The notes under the pieces: model-generated
The model's database searches: none
What the model was told of the DNA's origin: nothing
The model's input: only the letters and a program-made list of their open reading frames with translations
Program-made: the position numbers and the translations under genes
Shown: positions 11,409-24,390 of the stretch, one piece after another
Position numbering within the stretch: the stretch's first letter is position 1
Layout of the letters: each line of letters opens with the position of its first letter
Source of the DNA: Saccharina japonica
Lineage: Eukaryota; Sar; Phaeophyceae; Laminariales; Laminariaceae
Direction of reading: 5' to 3'
Assembly (NCBI GenBank): GCA_008828725.1
Contig: MEHQ01003929.1
Location: 5,825 to 69,824, forward strand
Length of the DNA stretch: 64,000 nucleotides

Positions 11409-12424
11409 TAGGTGGTTCGTCCCCCCCTCACAACCGGCGGGGTGGGGGGGGGGGGGGGGGGTTCTTGGCGAAATCCCCGTCGTCGTCGTGTGTGTGCGCA
11501 GCTCCTGAGTTATAGATCAGGCAGCCTGGCGCAGAGATAGGCAATTCAGCCGTTGTCAAACCGCCTGGATGTTGTTCAAGCTTCACCTCTTGGAATATAA
11601 CATCGAAAGAAGAATGGCGCTCAAGGCAAGTGTTGATTATCGGCCTTGTCCAAGAGGATAGGAGGAGGAGGAGGAGGAGAAGAGAAGAGCAAAGAAGTGA
11701 AGTGAAGTGAAATGAAGGAGTGTGCGTGTTCGCCCCGAAGTCTCGAGACCGCCGGCATGCGGCACGACCCTACGCCAAAACCTGGAACAAGGAACAGTCT
11801 ACTCATATCTCGGGTAAACTCGAACCGTCAGTTTGGAGGAATCACCGCACACGCGAAATCGTAGGAACTGATTCCGACTGGTTCCACCGCATATATACTG
11901 AATACTCATGTAGGACATACCTCACTGCTTCTACTGCCGTAGTACTTCGTACTGTTACTGTGGGCTATTCTCTACAGCCGACTGTGTTACCGACCAGCGA
12001 CTCGTCATAGACTACTGGCTAACGCTGGGTAGCATCGTAGCTATCCTTAATAGGTGGTTCCGCTCACCTTTTAGTGTATTTAGTAGAATAAGTCTACTGT
12101 TAATCGTAGTGATTGTGTGTCTACTGTGTATGATTACCGTATTGTGCAATGGTTTTGCCCCCATTTCCTTGCTGACGTCGATGGACATGAGCCTTTCTAG
12201 GCGCGATTATTTCTGTATAATTACGTTTTTCGGCTGGACAGCAGCAACGTGCTCTAGGCCATCGACTCGTATTCACATATTGTACAGTAGGCATTTACAT
12301 CCTAAAGCGCAGCCCCCGCTGTATGCAAAGCTGCTGTCATGGTAGACTCTGATCTTTAGAGTTGAAGGCGCCTGTTTACAGAGGACTAGGTGAGCCAGTG
12401 CGGTCGTCCGTGCCGCCCGTTCAT
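11409..12424. other. Unassigned stretch after the duplication
   Basis: Begins with G- and C-rich runs (to 11461), then gtcgtcgtcg. A GGA/GAA purine tract lies at 11659-11720. No gene supported; open frames of 60-96 codons show no recognisable domain. Confidence 0.45.
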
Positions 12425-12935
<511 letters not shown>

Positions 12936-13004
12936 GTCTATCTGTTTGTAAGGGTATACGTTGTGTATGGCTTTCCCAACGTTGTGCCCTCGGCGGAAGG
13001 ACAG

Positions 13005-13105
13005 GGGGGGGTGTACGCATGTCATGCACAGCCAAAGTCGTATGACCATCATAGACCCTCTCGAGGGGGCGGGGGGCGACGGGTATGCCTGCATCCTCCT
13101 TGTCT
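13005..13105 (+). repeat. Fragment of repeat R1 with a G run
   Basis: A short G run is followed by tgtacgcatgtcatgcac and gtcgtatgaccat, then atagaccctc. This is the start of R1, truncated. Confidence 0.6.
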
Positions 13106-14851
13106 TTTTGTCAATTCTACTGGTACTTGCACATATAATATGCCCGTTCAGTTTCAATCGCTGCCGTGCAGTTTACTCACTCTTGATGCGGGAAAACTTG
13201 AAATGTGGAAGGTAATATGTATTTTCTTTGTTAAGGCCACGGTGCAACCCTCGGTAACTCGTTGTTCAGTAGACCGAGCAGGCGTTTCGCTATAGCACTC
13301 AATTAAAGAGCCGAACCAATCCAAGAGGAAACTAGCGAACGTTTGGTGAAATCCCTAATTCCACTGGTGCTTTGGCCAGTACCTGCTAGCGCACTGCGCA
13401 CGAAATGGATGATTTTTCGGTTGGCTCACAGCTTCCAGTTCACGAAAACGCCTTGGTAGTCGTTGCTAGCGACCTATGGCTGCTGTCTGGTGTACCAGAT
13501 GCCCTCACACGCCCCGCAACAGCGGGACTCGGTTTCGGCGGCTGTCGTTCCTTGTGTGGAGCTACCGTTGTCTGCAAGTGGGGTGCAAACTTTCCGATGG
13601 GGGGTGTTTTTGTGTCCAAGTTTTGTGCCAGTTAAGTCTATGTGTGGGCTAGGTAGCCTATACTGTTTCAGCGCTCAGTACGAGTTGTTGTTACCACGTT
13701 GCAGTATTTTGGTATGCTGCGTTCCCGGCGAGGGAGAGAGTCAAGTGTAAGTGTAGGCTGGGCGGCCCACGTATACTTCTTAAACGCTCAGTACAAGTAG
13801 TTGTTGCAGTATACGAGTAGCAGCAACAGCAGTATCGTTTTGTTTTATCTTCTGGGCACATACGGCGAGGAGGCCAGAGGTACTAAACGATGCAGCACAG
13901 GACGACAGCTCACCATGCTGTCACTCCTCGCAGCACCCAAACTATGGGACTTCTTCTCGCATTGCCCGTGTGTAAGTCATTGGCACTGCAGTAAGTACTG
14001 TTACTCCCTTAAGCTGATGAGCGAATTCAGAGCCTGAAGGTTCGACGTCTGGACAACCAAGTGTCAGGGTGCTTTTCGTTGCGGTTTTTTATTTGCTTGG
14101 CACTTAGTGGATATGAGGCAGCAAGAGCTGGAGCATGGCGGAGTTATTTCATTTCCATGTATCATCTGCGGCGGTATACTGTAGTTATCAGTGATACCGT
14201 GGTCAATAGCACGTGCTACGTGCTGAGTACAGAGCCCTCTATCGCGAGCACGCAGTCAGAAGAACGTTAATATACGTATAGGTACTGTATATACCATGTG
14301 ATATAAGTATAGGTTGGTTGTTATTTTGAAAACAGGTGATAAGCTTGACAGTGAAAGAGGGCACACGTTTGGAACGACGTCGTACTGCACAATTTTCAAG
14401 CTACGGCCACGACTCAGATTGACATACAACGTAGGACGATGAGCGGTCTTGGAGTACATGCTACTGTGCGCGGTAATTTGTAGCGACCTTACTTCACGAC
14501 GGACGCCGAGGATCAGGGCCTTAGTTTCGACGACATTGTGTTGACTGCTGGAAAGAAGTTGGAGTTGCGGCCAGGCTCCATGTGTTTGCGTGTTTACGCT
14601 TTCTTGACTTAGTATACGTTTGTCACGAGTATCCACGATCGATAAGGGTTAATATTCATCGGTGCTTCAGTACACAGAACAGGGCGATTTCCGTGAAGGG
14701 GGGAGGGTGTTCAAGATGTTACCGTAGGGCGTGAGCACCTACATACTATCTGATCATTGTTCGTTGCCACTGCTGTACGAATAACAGGTAGCACGAGTAC
14801 TGCTGTAGCAGGGGGCAGCAGCAGGTAGCACTGGTTCCACGAGTAGCATGT
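13106..14851. other. Unassigned stretch
   Basis: No gene, RNA or classified repeat supported. A loose duplication is visible: 13639-13690 (gtgtgggctaggtagcctat; cgctcagtacgag) against 13749-13800 (gtgtaggctgggcggcccac; cgctcagtacaag). CAG/GCA-rich variants occur at 14800-14830. Confidence 0.45.
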
Positions 14852-15188
14852 GTTTTAATTTATTTTTATGTTTTCCATCCCATTTATTATCTTCGCACTT
14901 CCGTCTCTCCCTCCCTAGTCGTAACTCAGGTCCGGGGTCACAAAGTAGGCTCCTCTCCCTCCTCCCCCACTACGGTTCTTGCCTTCATTTTTATCGCGCA
15001 GAGGGTTCAGCCTTCCCAACGCTCGTCGACTTTCATCGAATTTTGCTAACTCACGCTCTCGCGCTTCCTGCTAGTCAAGATATTTTTTGCGAGAAAAAGT
15101 GCCTAAGAGCATGCACTCGGCGGGGCTCGAACTTGCTTTCTTGACGCTTACAGGCTTCGTGGTTACCTGCTAGCCCACCGGGGCGACC
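14852..15188 (-). mobile_element. tRNA-derived SINE, full length, minus strand (head type 1)
   Basis: Read on the minus strand: a GGTCGCCCCGGTGGGCTAGC head, a B-box-like region (gttcgagccccg, slightly changed), a linker with gcgagagcgtgagttagc, the body, and a tail that is T-rich on the plus strand (14852-14875). Very similar to 32611-32942. Confidence 0.9.
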
Positions 15189-15549
15189 GGCAATATAGCC
15201 GAGCACGTTCGTGGCACCGCTGACGATAGGCAGAAATGACAACAGCGCATGCGTGTGGTGTTGCGGCGTGTTGTGTATCGGTTCGACCAGCATGCGGCAA
15301 AACTATAGATCATTTTTTTTCCAGGGCCCGGACGGATTGGTTTATATCAAAATGTTAAAATACGCCATTTGTGAGTATGAACGATGGAACGTTTGCTGTT
15401 CACGGGGTCATACGGTAGATATTTTTGCGGCGAGAAGGTAAATACTACGCGATTTGGCCCAGTTGTATGCAAGAAACGCGCAATACTCAAGGCCTACACA
15501 AAAAAAACGACTCCAGTTTACACGCTGCAGACGGCCTTCCGCAAACATC
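15189..15549. other. Unassigned spacer before the recombinase relic
   Basis: No family recognised. It may hold decayed upstream coding sequence of the following element, but I cannot align it. Confidence 0.35.
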
Positions 15550-16400
15550 TCGGGAAAAGGGGAGGAGTGGGACATAGTTGAGAAGACTGGAGACCCCTTC
15601 TTGAGCGCACTAGTCGACTCCTGCCTTGGTTCTACTGAGGAGTAATATAAAGCAAACGTACGGCGGTCCCGATGCTGGCGCAAACGCTAGCCCAGTTGCT
15701 GCAGGACATGCAGCTACGGGCGCGGCTTACTGAACCAGTGTCCGACCGCATTGCTATCACCAGGGACATAACCTTGTACTCGGTGGCCTTCTACTCCATG
15801 AGACGCGGATGTGACCTGTTTTTTTATGTTCGGGTCATAACTCTTAAGGCCGCCGGACGTGGCCGGTCTGATCCTTCATGTTCATTTTGGGAAGACACTC
15901 TAGAACCGTCGTGGCGGTGGTCATGTTGGCGGACACAGGATGTCTCGAGACCTGCGCCTTTCGCGGGAGCACCAAATGCATTGCGGCTGCCCTCCGTATC
16001 GGGTGGGACTTAATCAGGGGCTATTATGTCTCCGGTTGTGGAACCTCACGGGACACGAGGGGCAGTAGGGGTGTCGGCGCCGCGGATGGCGGCCGGGTTA
16101 CAGGGACACCTGCGAGCAGCGAGGCTGCTTGGTCACTACTCTATGCACTCGTTTCGGATGGGGGGTTCCCTTGGCAAGGTATTGGCGGGGACAGCGGTAG
16201 ATGATATTACCATGAAGATTGGGGGGAGGAAGACAGTACAGGCAGCGCAGTAATTTATCGGGGCAACTCCTAGAGCTCCCGGTGGGGCGGCCGGAACAAT
16301 GCACGGGGGTCCTCAAGCGGAAGCGTGAACGCCAATTCGCGACGGCCATGAACCTGCCGCTTTCCCCAGTCTTTCAGGAACGCGGTTTGGCGTGTTAGAA
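15550..16400 (+). pseudogene. Broken tyrosine-recombinase gene (DIRS/Crypton-type relic)
   Basis: Homology is spread over three frame segments. Around 15555-15880 it reads through MLAQTLAQLLQDMQLRARL and FYSMRRG, the likely box A arginine region. Around 15880-16035 the frame shifts (HSRTVVAVV, then TGCLETCAFRG). Around 16035-16253 it reads MAAGLQGHLRAARLLGHYSM, then HSFRMGG (the H-x-x-R box, 16145-16156), AGTAVDD and MKIGGRKT. The family expects a YY-I-G-A-T segment next; here a TAA at 16251 replaces the first tyrosine, followed by FIGAT. A basic tail (KRKRERQFATAMNLPLSP) continues in a third frame at 16313-16375. Tyrosine recombinases cut and join DNA through a covalent tyrosine link and mobilise DIRS-like retroelements and Cryptons. 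The domain call rests on the motifs and my memory of related stramenopile elements. No reverse transcriptase was found next to it, so the element class is open. Confidence 0.8.
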
Positions 16401-17904
16401 GCGGCAGACCGGCCACATTCAGTACGTTTGGGCGAAGAAACCGACCCGAGCTCAGCGGTTGAAAGCGGGGGACAAAGCCGTGATAAAGTGTGGGTAGGAT
16501 CGCCGACTGAGACCAAAGGCCTCGTTTAAACCAATCCATGCTTCTAATAGTCGGTGAGGGTGTAGAAGATTACTGCAGTATAATCAACAATCAGCATAAC
16601 CAGATTCACCGGCGATACCGAGGTGGCTCCAGTGCTTCGGTTGGAATTAATGTACGTACACACTGCGCGCCGCATCATTCCTGTTTTGAGAAGACTTAAC
16701 GCCAGATTTTGAACTTGGAAACGGGGAAAACACTGGCCATCCTACTTACCCATCTTAGAACATCAGGGTCTAGGCAGGTGCCACGTCCGGACGGGGGTAG
16801 GCCGCAGTAAATAGCGAGTTTAGATCGGAAATATATCCCAGGTTAGCACCATCGACTGGGGTAGGAGGCCACATTCGATCAAATACTTACTAATTAAAAT
16901 AATCGGTGAAGGCGTAGACGAACACTGTAGCACAATACAAAAAACAAAGAGTATTTGCAACGAAACAAAATGAAGTAGGCCTCTACCCCGGACTAGAGAA
17001 CTGTGGCAGCAATCGGTTAAGGGGCTCCCTTCAGGCAAAACACAGTAAGAGCACTGCAAAAACAAATCCGTTTTGTTTTTCACTTTCAGGACATTTCTGG
17101 TATAATTTCTGCCCTTTCATGACTCCCTACGGAAAACGCCTGTTCTCCAGCTCTAATTATCAGATCTGCTCTTGATGAGTGGGCTTAGAGAGCGTACGCC
17201 GTGGTCGACATTTGTGTCTTAAGAGCAGGATCGATCCGACGCCTTTTTCATCACGAACATTGCCTCTTAATCAAAACGACTCGCCATACCCCTGGTACCC
17301 AAAGATGACTGTGAAAAATGGCAGTTTCACCTGCTGCTGATAATTTTCTAGCTCAAGTTTTCGACGAGGACGCCGATCACTAGTAGGGTAACCCACCTGG
17401 GCCTCTAGTTCGACCGTCCGTGGCGCCCTACGTGGCCACAGCAGAGTGTAGATACCGAACAGGAGCTCCGAAAAGGTCAAAACTCTTGCTGTCGAGCACG
17501 TTCGTTTCGTGGTGCAAACACAGTAATGCCTGCCCTCCCTTGCAGATCGAAGAGCCCCAACACCTCCTGGAGACTATAACGAACAAGCTGTACGTTGGTC
17601 GGGAGCAGGTCTGAGCATTCGAACTGGAGTTATGCCGTGTTCCATAGGGAGTACTGGTCCGGTATCATTGTCACAGTAATAGTATTGCAGCTGTAAAAAA
17701 GACGAAAAATATAGATATTTTTCAAGACTCCAAGTACTATTGTTTGCTTTTGGCCCAAGGGGCCCCTTAAGCCGCTCTAATAATTGACGGGAATACGAGC
17801 GAAACAGCTAAGTCAGCACCTGCTATATGTCTACATGCGTATCACAGCAGTAGTCTTCAACCGTTTAGCGGAAGTGGTGCAAATCATATTCCCGGGGAAT
17901 AAAA
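16401..17904. other. Unassigned stretch
   Basis: A weak internal duplication is visible: taatagtcggtgagggtgta near 16545 against aataatcggtgaaggcgtag near 16899, followed by actgcagtataat or actgtagcacaat. It may be decayed flank of the recombinase element. No gene supported. Confidence 0.4.
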
Positions 17905-18145
17905 GTTTGTTTTTTTTCATCCCATTTGTGTTTGCCTTCGCCCTTATTGCTCTTCCCCCCTCCCAGTCGTAACTCAGACCCGGGGTCGCATACAGTATAG
18001 ATATAGGCCCTCCTCCCGCTTTCTCGCTACGACTACGATATACGTGTCTTACATTGTTGTCGCGAGAGTGTTCCAGCCTCTCTCCCCTCGTCGACCCGCG
18101 TCGAATGGTGGCTACCCACGATACAATACGCACTCTCGTCGTTAG
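17905..18145 (-). mobile_element. SINE body, diverged, minus strand
   Basis: Contains catcccatttgtg, gtcgtaactcagacccgggg, cgcgagagtgttccagcc and gtcgacccgcgtcgaa in the SINE order. The tRNA-like head is not recognisable. More diverged than its neighbours, hence probably older. Confidence 0.75.
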
Positions 18146-18808
18146 TTGTTGCCATTTGAGACATGAAAACTCCATACGGCCTACAGTATTACAAGAAAAA
18201 ATCTCTTCCAGCGCTGTTCAAGGTCAGCCACTGCTGTTAAATATGCCACCGGGGCATGTATCCTTCGGCGATGGTGTTCGTTCGTCTCTCCAACCTTGCG
18301 CGACGCCCGCGCGGCGATACCGACGACAGGCCGTAAAACCCCCAGCATGCAACATCATACGAAAGACAATACGCCACGCCGTCGGCACTGATGTATATAG
18401 ATAAATATGAGCTGTCCCGCCATGTGTGCGTGTGTGTGAGCGTGTGGATCGCCCGCCGGGCGTTTTTCAGTGTCACGGGGCACGAGGGTGTCCGCAGCCC
18501 GCAAGCGAGTCACGCCGAAAATCTGTATCCCGCGTTAAAAACGCCTGCCCAAGATTATTTAACGAACCCCAATAAGTCGATATACTGTTCAACCCACACT
18601 GCAGTACAAGCTCAAGTAGTTAATACTTTAATTCCATCCGCTCCATCCACCCTATTAGTTTTTTTGGATAAGTTTCTAAACTTCTTTTGTTCGTTGTCAA
18701 CAGTGAAAAGGTTAATGCTTGAACCTATAAAACATTATTTGCCCCCGTTTTTCACGACAATATTTTCTGTCCGATTATTTTACTGACTGTGACTGTTATT
18801 ATTATTCT

Positions 18809-18875
18809 TGCCATCCGACAATATGTAGCTTGAGCGTCAACGCTGATCACTCATAAGTACCCTCCGAAACAAACA
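18809..18875 (+). repeat. Dispersed repeat R4
   Basis: The block gccatccgacaatatg, then gagcgtcaacgctgatcact and cataagtaccctccgaaa, recurs at 37388-37460, 39356-39400 and (reverse) 52545-52620. Confidence 0.65.
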
Positions 18876-20195
18876 TAACCACCGGGAACGAAAAGAGAGC
18901 CCTCTACCCAAAGTCTGCTCCCTTCTGTATCTGCTAAAATTAAAGAACAGTCAGAGACTTTAGTCGTGCCGGGTCACAGCCCTATCAAATTTACGGCAAA
19001 CTTTTGCTGTTCTTGACCAGGGGTGAAAAGTGAAAGTGCTGTGTCCCGACACACGTTTGTGTCTGTGCGCTCCCACCTGCCTCCCAGTATCTCCGTGTAT
19101 GGTTGATTTATTGTGGAAGGTTATATGTTCTACGTTCTAAAAACTTTGGCAAAGCTTGTGCCTTCAGGGGGGGGGCGGGCGCACCTGCCCGCCTCCCCCT
19201 CGTTCTCAGAACGCCGCCTTCACCCTGTCATTTGATGCACACGAACAACCAGATAAAAAACCACACAGATTACGAGCTCTGTGGTGGTCCGCCTATTTGG
19301 TTTTGTCAGACAGAGTGTCCCAAAATCGCGCGGCGAAGTCGCGGTCGGGTCGAGCCTTACTTAGCCTCTTGTCTCAAGGGCAGGGTTGGGGTTAGGGGTG
19401 TTCGAGTTGAGCTGGGTGGGCGTCTTCTCGTGGTTTGTTTTTTTCGACAAACATCCAAAAAGCACATAACACCAACAAAATACCGTACTATAGTTTCAAG
19501 ACCACCAGCGGTACGACCATGGCTCCGCCCGTGGCGCTCGCTAGCCCTCCGTTGCCCATAGCAGTATGTAAGTTCCTGGTATGGTACGTAGTACTCGTTT
19601 CAAAACCGTCCAAGGCTTGATCTGGTGTGGTTTGGGTGCTAAAGACCGGGAAAGTCCCCGTCCCGCGTTTTCTATACCCATGCAGGTTTATTTTGCATAA
19701 ATCAGTCGGCGCTGAGCTGGTCGAGCCGTAAAACGGGTTTTCACTCTATCGGCGGTTTGGCAGCCGTTTTTTAGCATGTTAGGAATTAATGTTTTGCAAC
19801 CGTGTTGCCAAGCTTGCACGACATTTGCAGACGTCCGAATTTCTCGAATCAGACTTACTTTCGTCGAGTAAAGCCATGTCGAGTACACTACCGTTATTCG
19901 CGGGGGTATCACGACACTAGAGTCTATACAAAAGTCCGAAACGTCTGCACGGCGGATGACGCTGACTCTTGGTGTGGACTTTCCTTGAAGCATAACGAAA
20001 CGATCGATAACCTTACTATCGCCTAGTTTGTTCTCTAGATAAAAATAACATGATGCGCACAACATCCGCAATACAAAGTCATGATAGCAGGATGAGGGAC
20101 ACAACATTGTAATTTTACAGCCCAGCTTATCTCCTTCTTCTTTTTTTGCCCAATTTATGTGACACGCGATTCGCGTCGCTTTCGTCCAAAGCTCC
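18876..20195. other. Unassigned stretch
   Basis: No recognised gene. The longest open frame is 169 codons on the minus strand (19688-20197), without any motif I can name. A short G run lies near 19169. Confidence 0.4.
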
Positions 20196-20196
20196 A

Positions 20197-20318
20197 AAAG
20201 GGCTCCATTTTGTTTTCACTTTGTTTTGTGCATACGGTTTGGCCAAAATGTCGACCAGGTGTTGCTCAAAACGACCATATACGCCCGCCTCGTGCGAGAA
20301 ACAAAATGGAGCCCCTTT
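20197..20318. repeat. Small fold-back element
   Basis: aaagggctccattttgtttt at 20198-20217 is the near-perfect inverse of gaaacaaaatggagcccctt at 20298-20317, with about 80 bases between. It could be a MITE; no second copy was noticed. Confidence 0.45.
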
Positions 20319-21470
20319 GACTCGTTTGGCTGTTGTACTCGAAGGAAGCTCCATGCGGGTTTTCCGATCAAAATCCACAAAACCGAGCTGTGAAAGTGCT
20401 GGCAAATTCCTGTGATCCTTTCGACTGGACCAGGTCGGTAGCCCCTCGGGGAGGGACAAATACGCATATACAGTCCTTACACGTAGAGCGATTTTCCCCC
20501 GTCTAGACCTCGTTTTCAGATACTTCATATCATATGAAGTAAGAGAGTACAAGGTATGGTATAGGATAGATGTCATTATAAACCCGCGCGGCCGGGTATT
20601 CGTAACTGTCGCCAAATTGTGTGCGTTGGTGGATGGTAAACGTCGGGGCTACAGTATGGGTGGTGGTGTTGTCCCGTCGCCGTTCGTTGTAGTCTGCCGT
20701 GCTGCTGTTGTTCGGTCACAAGACAGAATACATCCGGATCAGGTTCCAATACCTTCCTGATTTAGGCAAACCAACACGTGATCCACAAGCCCACCGCACC
20801 CCCACACATGACCACCCAGAAACCTCGGCAGCACAGCAGCACAGCCGTACAGAAGGAACAATGCAAGGCCCACTACTCTGGCGGACATACGAAGTAGCGG
20901 GTGGTCTGTCTAAAAGGCGATCTCGAGCAACGCATCGTCGCAGTAGCAGCCGGTACCTGAATTGCCGTTTCATCGCACAAAACAAAATCGACGGTTACAC
21001 TACGTAAACGAATAGAACGTTTCACAACGTGAAACATTTTTTAATCCAGAGTGGAAATCCCCCTATTCAGAGACATATATTGTGCTGTCCTTGTTCTAGT
21101 GTTCAAGAGACAGCTGACGGAATTGGTCGACATGCAAGGCGCAAGGCGCCCGCACGGTCACCCACCGGTTTCAAGTTGGTCGAAGCCAATACTCGCTGCA
21201 TCCCTGCAAAATCTGTTCGATGAAGTGCTCTCTATCGCGAGAAATTGAAAGCGTTGCTGAAGGGTTCTTTAGAAAACGAATACGATTGGATGAAAAAAGG
21301 GAGCGCCGTCGAACGAGCGTTTCCAGACTCACTGCCGCGTCCACCGCGGGCGCTGAGCGAGGCGCCTCGCTGAGACAGAGAGAGAGGAAAGCTCGTTGCT
21401 TGGCCTCACGCGAACCGGACGCGTGGCGGCTGCGGGACCTACAGCATTATTTGACTTGTTTCTTTTACTT
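20319..21470. other. Unassigned stretch
   Basis: No domain recognised. A perfect palindrome-like atcatatgaagt region is near 20530. Open frames up to 110 codons without family signature. Confidence 0.4.
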
Positions 21471-22185
21471 CGGTTCAATGGAAGTGAAAAATTACTTTCA
21501 TGAAAGTTTATTTTTACTTTTATGGACATACGTTTACTTTCTTTGGAAGTAAACTTTCATGAAAGTAAATTTACTTCCATGAAAGGCTGTTTAATTTCAT
21601 GGAATTGGAAGTTTGCTTTCATGAAGTAGGGTTAGGGTTTCATGGAAGTAAATAGGCTTGTGTGGAAACTTTCATGGAAGTGAACCGTATTGACTTTCAT
21701 GGAAGTGAAAACACTTCCAAGGTTCCGTGGAAGTAACCGTTTGAAGAGGACCTTCGGCCACTAGACAGATATAGTGTGGTTCCGCGCTGAGCGCCACACG
21801 ATTTTCAAAATCCCGTTTGTACTTGGTCCACGTTTCGGTAATCGGGATAGGCCCGCTTTGGGTGGGGCGGTGTACCAACTGGGAGCAGGGGGTGAACCAA
21901 TGCCGCTTCTATGTTATACTTCCATGGGAGAATACAAATTAATTCACTTCCAAATTAATCACATAGAAGTATGAAAACGTCGGTGGAAGTGAATTTGGTT
22001 CCCATGAAAGTAAAAAAAAAAGTTTCGAGGCAGTAAATGTTATTTCCATCGAAGTAAAACACAAGTTTAATGTATCTAAGTAAAATGAACTTCCACCAAA
22101 GTGAAAAACAAAGTCGGAAGTAAAATGAATTCCATGAAGAAAGTAAAAACAAACGTTCGAAGCAACTTTCATGGAAGTAAACTTA
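21471..22185. repeat. Cluster of CATG-centred near-palindromes
   Basis: About twenty copies of variants of acttTCATGgaagt (for example tttcatgaaagt, acttccatgaaag, tttcatggaagtaaa) lie at irregular spacing in two blocks, 21475-21740 and 21918-22185, separated by about 175 bases without the motif. The short interstitial telomere-like agggttagggttt lies at 21628-21640. The irregular spacing separates it from an ordinary satellite. Confidence 0.8.
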
Positions 22186-22675
22186 AACGTCAAACAATGC
22201 GGTAGATCGCGGCTGCGGGAGAGGTGTGCAGGCGACAGTAGCCACAGCAGTACCAGCAGCATCATAAGCATAACCAGAAGCAGCAGCACACCCTCCAAAA
22301 CATAAAGTTTTTGCAAAACTAAAAGCGGTCGGATTGCGTACGGACGAAGGATGGAAACCCAATGGAACCAATTGCGTGTATCAACGATTTCCAAACGGCC
22401 GCCCTGAAAAAAAAAAAACAGAAAAGCGGCGGGGTTGATTAGAATCTCACGCCCGCTCGTAATAACACATGCTTGAAAATGTTCTCGCAGATTGTGAAGA
22501 CGGGCGTCGAGGCGAAAATCCGGTCTCACAGCTATAAGTGAGGTGCCTTGCGTGTCATGTTTTTCAGATACACTTGTATTCAAATGTGGGGAAATATCTG
22601 GCCGCTGTCCGTCGAGGACGAAGAGTGCCGTCACCCATCGCGTCTCATGTATTTGCGCAGAAGGGAGGGACGGCG
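22186..22675. other. Unassigned stretch
   Basis: Nothing recognised apart from a CAG-like tract (gcagtaccagcagcatcata) near 22250 and an A12 run at 22407. Confidence 0.4.
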
Positions 22676-22740
22676 GGGGGGGGGGGGGGGGGGGGAAGGG
22701 TCATGTCACTCATGGCCGCAGTCGTATGGCATACGGAATT
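22676..22740 (+). repeat. G run and short R1 fragment
   Basis: About 20 G, followed by gtcatgtcactcatggccgc and agtcgtatgg, the start of R1. Confidence 0.65.
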
Positions 22741-23329
22741 CGACCCGAGTAGAGAGGGAAGAAAAAGGGCTGGTGGAGTCATTTCGCGATAAAATATTCG
22801 AGGCACGAACTGTATGTAGCGGGTGTGGGGGGGGGCCGGGTATACATGTGACCCTGGATATGAGTTACTACTATAATATTGGAGGGGACAAGGAAAAGGA
22901 TTCAGGATACAAATGCGCAGAGATATCCGAGGAGCGCGAAGGGCGACGACGGTGTCCCAATCCTGACATATCGTGGGTCGTGCGACCGGAGAGAAAAGGA
23001 TAAAAACATCGATCCAAAAAAACGCCAGAGGGTGGCCTGAATTCACGATCTCGACTTCTTGACGGGCGTTCCTCGTTTGTCTGTTCTCTTTGGTATTCGC
23101 CACCGTGCGAAAACGTACACTGGGTCGATTAACACACGCTCGGGATCTATAGTCGCCTGCTATTTGAGCCGTCTGTCTTGCGCTGCTCGTGCGGGAAGCC
23201 GTGTGTCGCGATGGGAGAGCTAGGCGACGGTGACTATCTCCATTGAAGGCTGTCTGCTCCAATTGTCACTGGGACCCGGGAGGGTTCAACTTTTTTCCCG
23301 CCGCGCTCTCTCAAGGACGAGCAGCAAGA
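22741..23329. other. Unassigned stretch
   Basis: The minus-strand open frame here (205 codons, to 23262) has a proline run made by the G tract and no recognisable domain. I do not support it as a gene. Confidence 0.4.
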
Positions 23330-23690
23330 CAGAGCAGCACCAGCATCCCAGCATCCACCAACCACCACCAGCAAACACCAACACCACCATCACCTGAGCT
23401 ACCATAACTGTCCTCGGCTATATAGAAGGTGTCCGGTCTTGCAACCGCAGTCTTGGTGGTGGTGGTGGTGGTGGTTCCAGCAGGCTAGGTGGTGATAGTG
23501 ATGGTGGTGGGACTTGGCTTGCGCTCGCTCAAGCACTAGCAGCCAAACAGAGAGAGTAGTACGATCAATCAGCAGCCACCACCGCCACCACCACGCCACC
23601 TACCAAGCAGCAGGGGCAACAGAAGCTTGTACTTCGTGGGGGCTGGTGGTCGTTGTGGTGATGCGGTGGTTTGTGGTATGGTTGTATACT
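23330..23690. repeat. Alternating CCA and GGT trinucleotide tracts
   Basis: CCA/CAC-rich tracts (23340-23396, 23570-23605) alternate with GGT-rich tracts (23452-23515, 23635-23682). Adjacent tracts are mutually complementary and could pair. Confidence 0.8.
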
Positions 23691-24390
23691 GGGGTGTTGT
23701 GATATATTTTGCTGTGTGTAATGCACGAATAACTACTACACTATACGTACGAGTACAAGGGCTCCGCATGGGTGCCAGCACCCGCTTCGGATATAGAAAC
23801 ATCCGTCATGTAGTACAGTGGTTGGTGTGTATTCTCAAAACCTAATTTCCGAGTATTCCTCAGATCGTATGCATTACGAGTAGCAGCCCATACACTAAAC
23901 AAATAAATTCAAGTTTTTTGCGCTGACATGCATGGCTAAACTATGAAATACTGTTGGACGGTAGAGTTGTTGTTGGTCGGACCAACCAGTTAGCGGACCA
24001 ACCGATGCACCCAGCAGCCCACTCACCACCCCCCGACCTGTACACACTTCCCCACCGTGCATCGTCCGTCTGCTGACTGCTGACGCGCATCGCTTCACAA
24101 GTAAATGTTGGTGATGGGCGGTGTTGGCGGTAGCGGAGGCAACCAGCCCACGCACCAACCGACGCTCCCAGTGACAACCTACTATACCCGCCAACCTATA
24201 TACCCGCCCACCCATACCCAACTAGCCACAATACAAGGTTTCTACGCTGACGCACACGGCTTACCATTGAAAGCGACTCTCATACTGCTGTTGTTGCCGA
24301 AGCACCGTGCAAATAGATGAACTGCCAACTACGCAGTAGCTAGATGCACAGTTAGGAGCTTGGCCACTTCAAGGCGTCTACCACGCTCCT
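23691..24390. other. Unassigned stretch with a small repeat
   Basis: Phrases accaaccgatgcacccag and accaaccgacgctcccag (23998 and 24156) suggest a decayed duplication. No gene supported. Confidence 0.4.

Noticed and set aside
22645-23262. 205-codon minus-strand open frame as a gene
   Set aside because: Its C-terminal proline run comes from the G run and its remainder matches no family I know.
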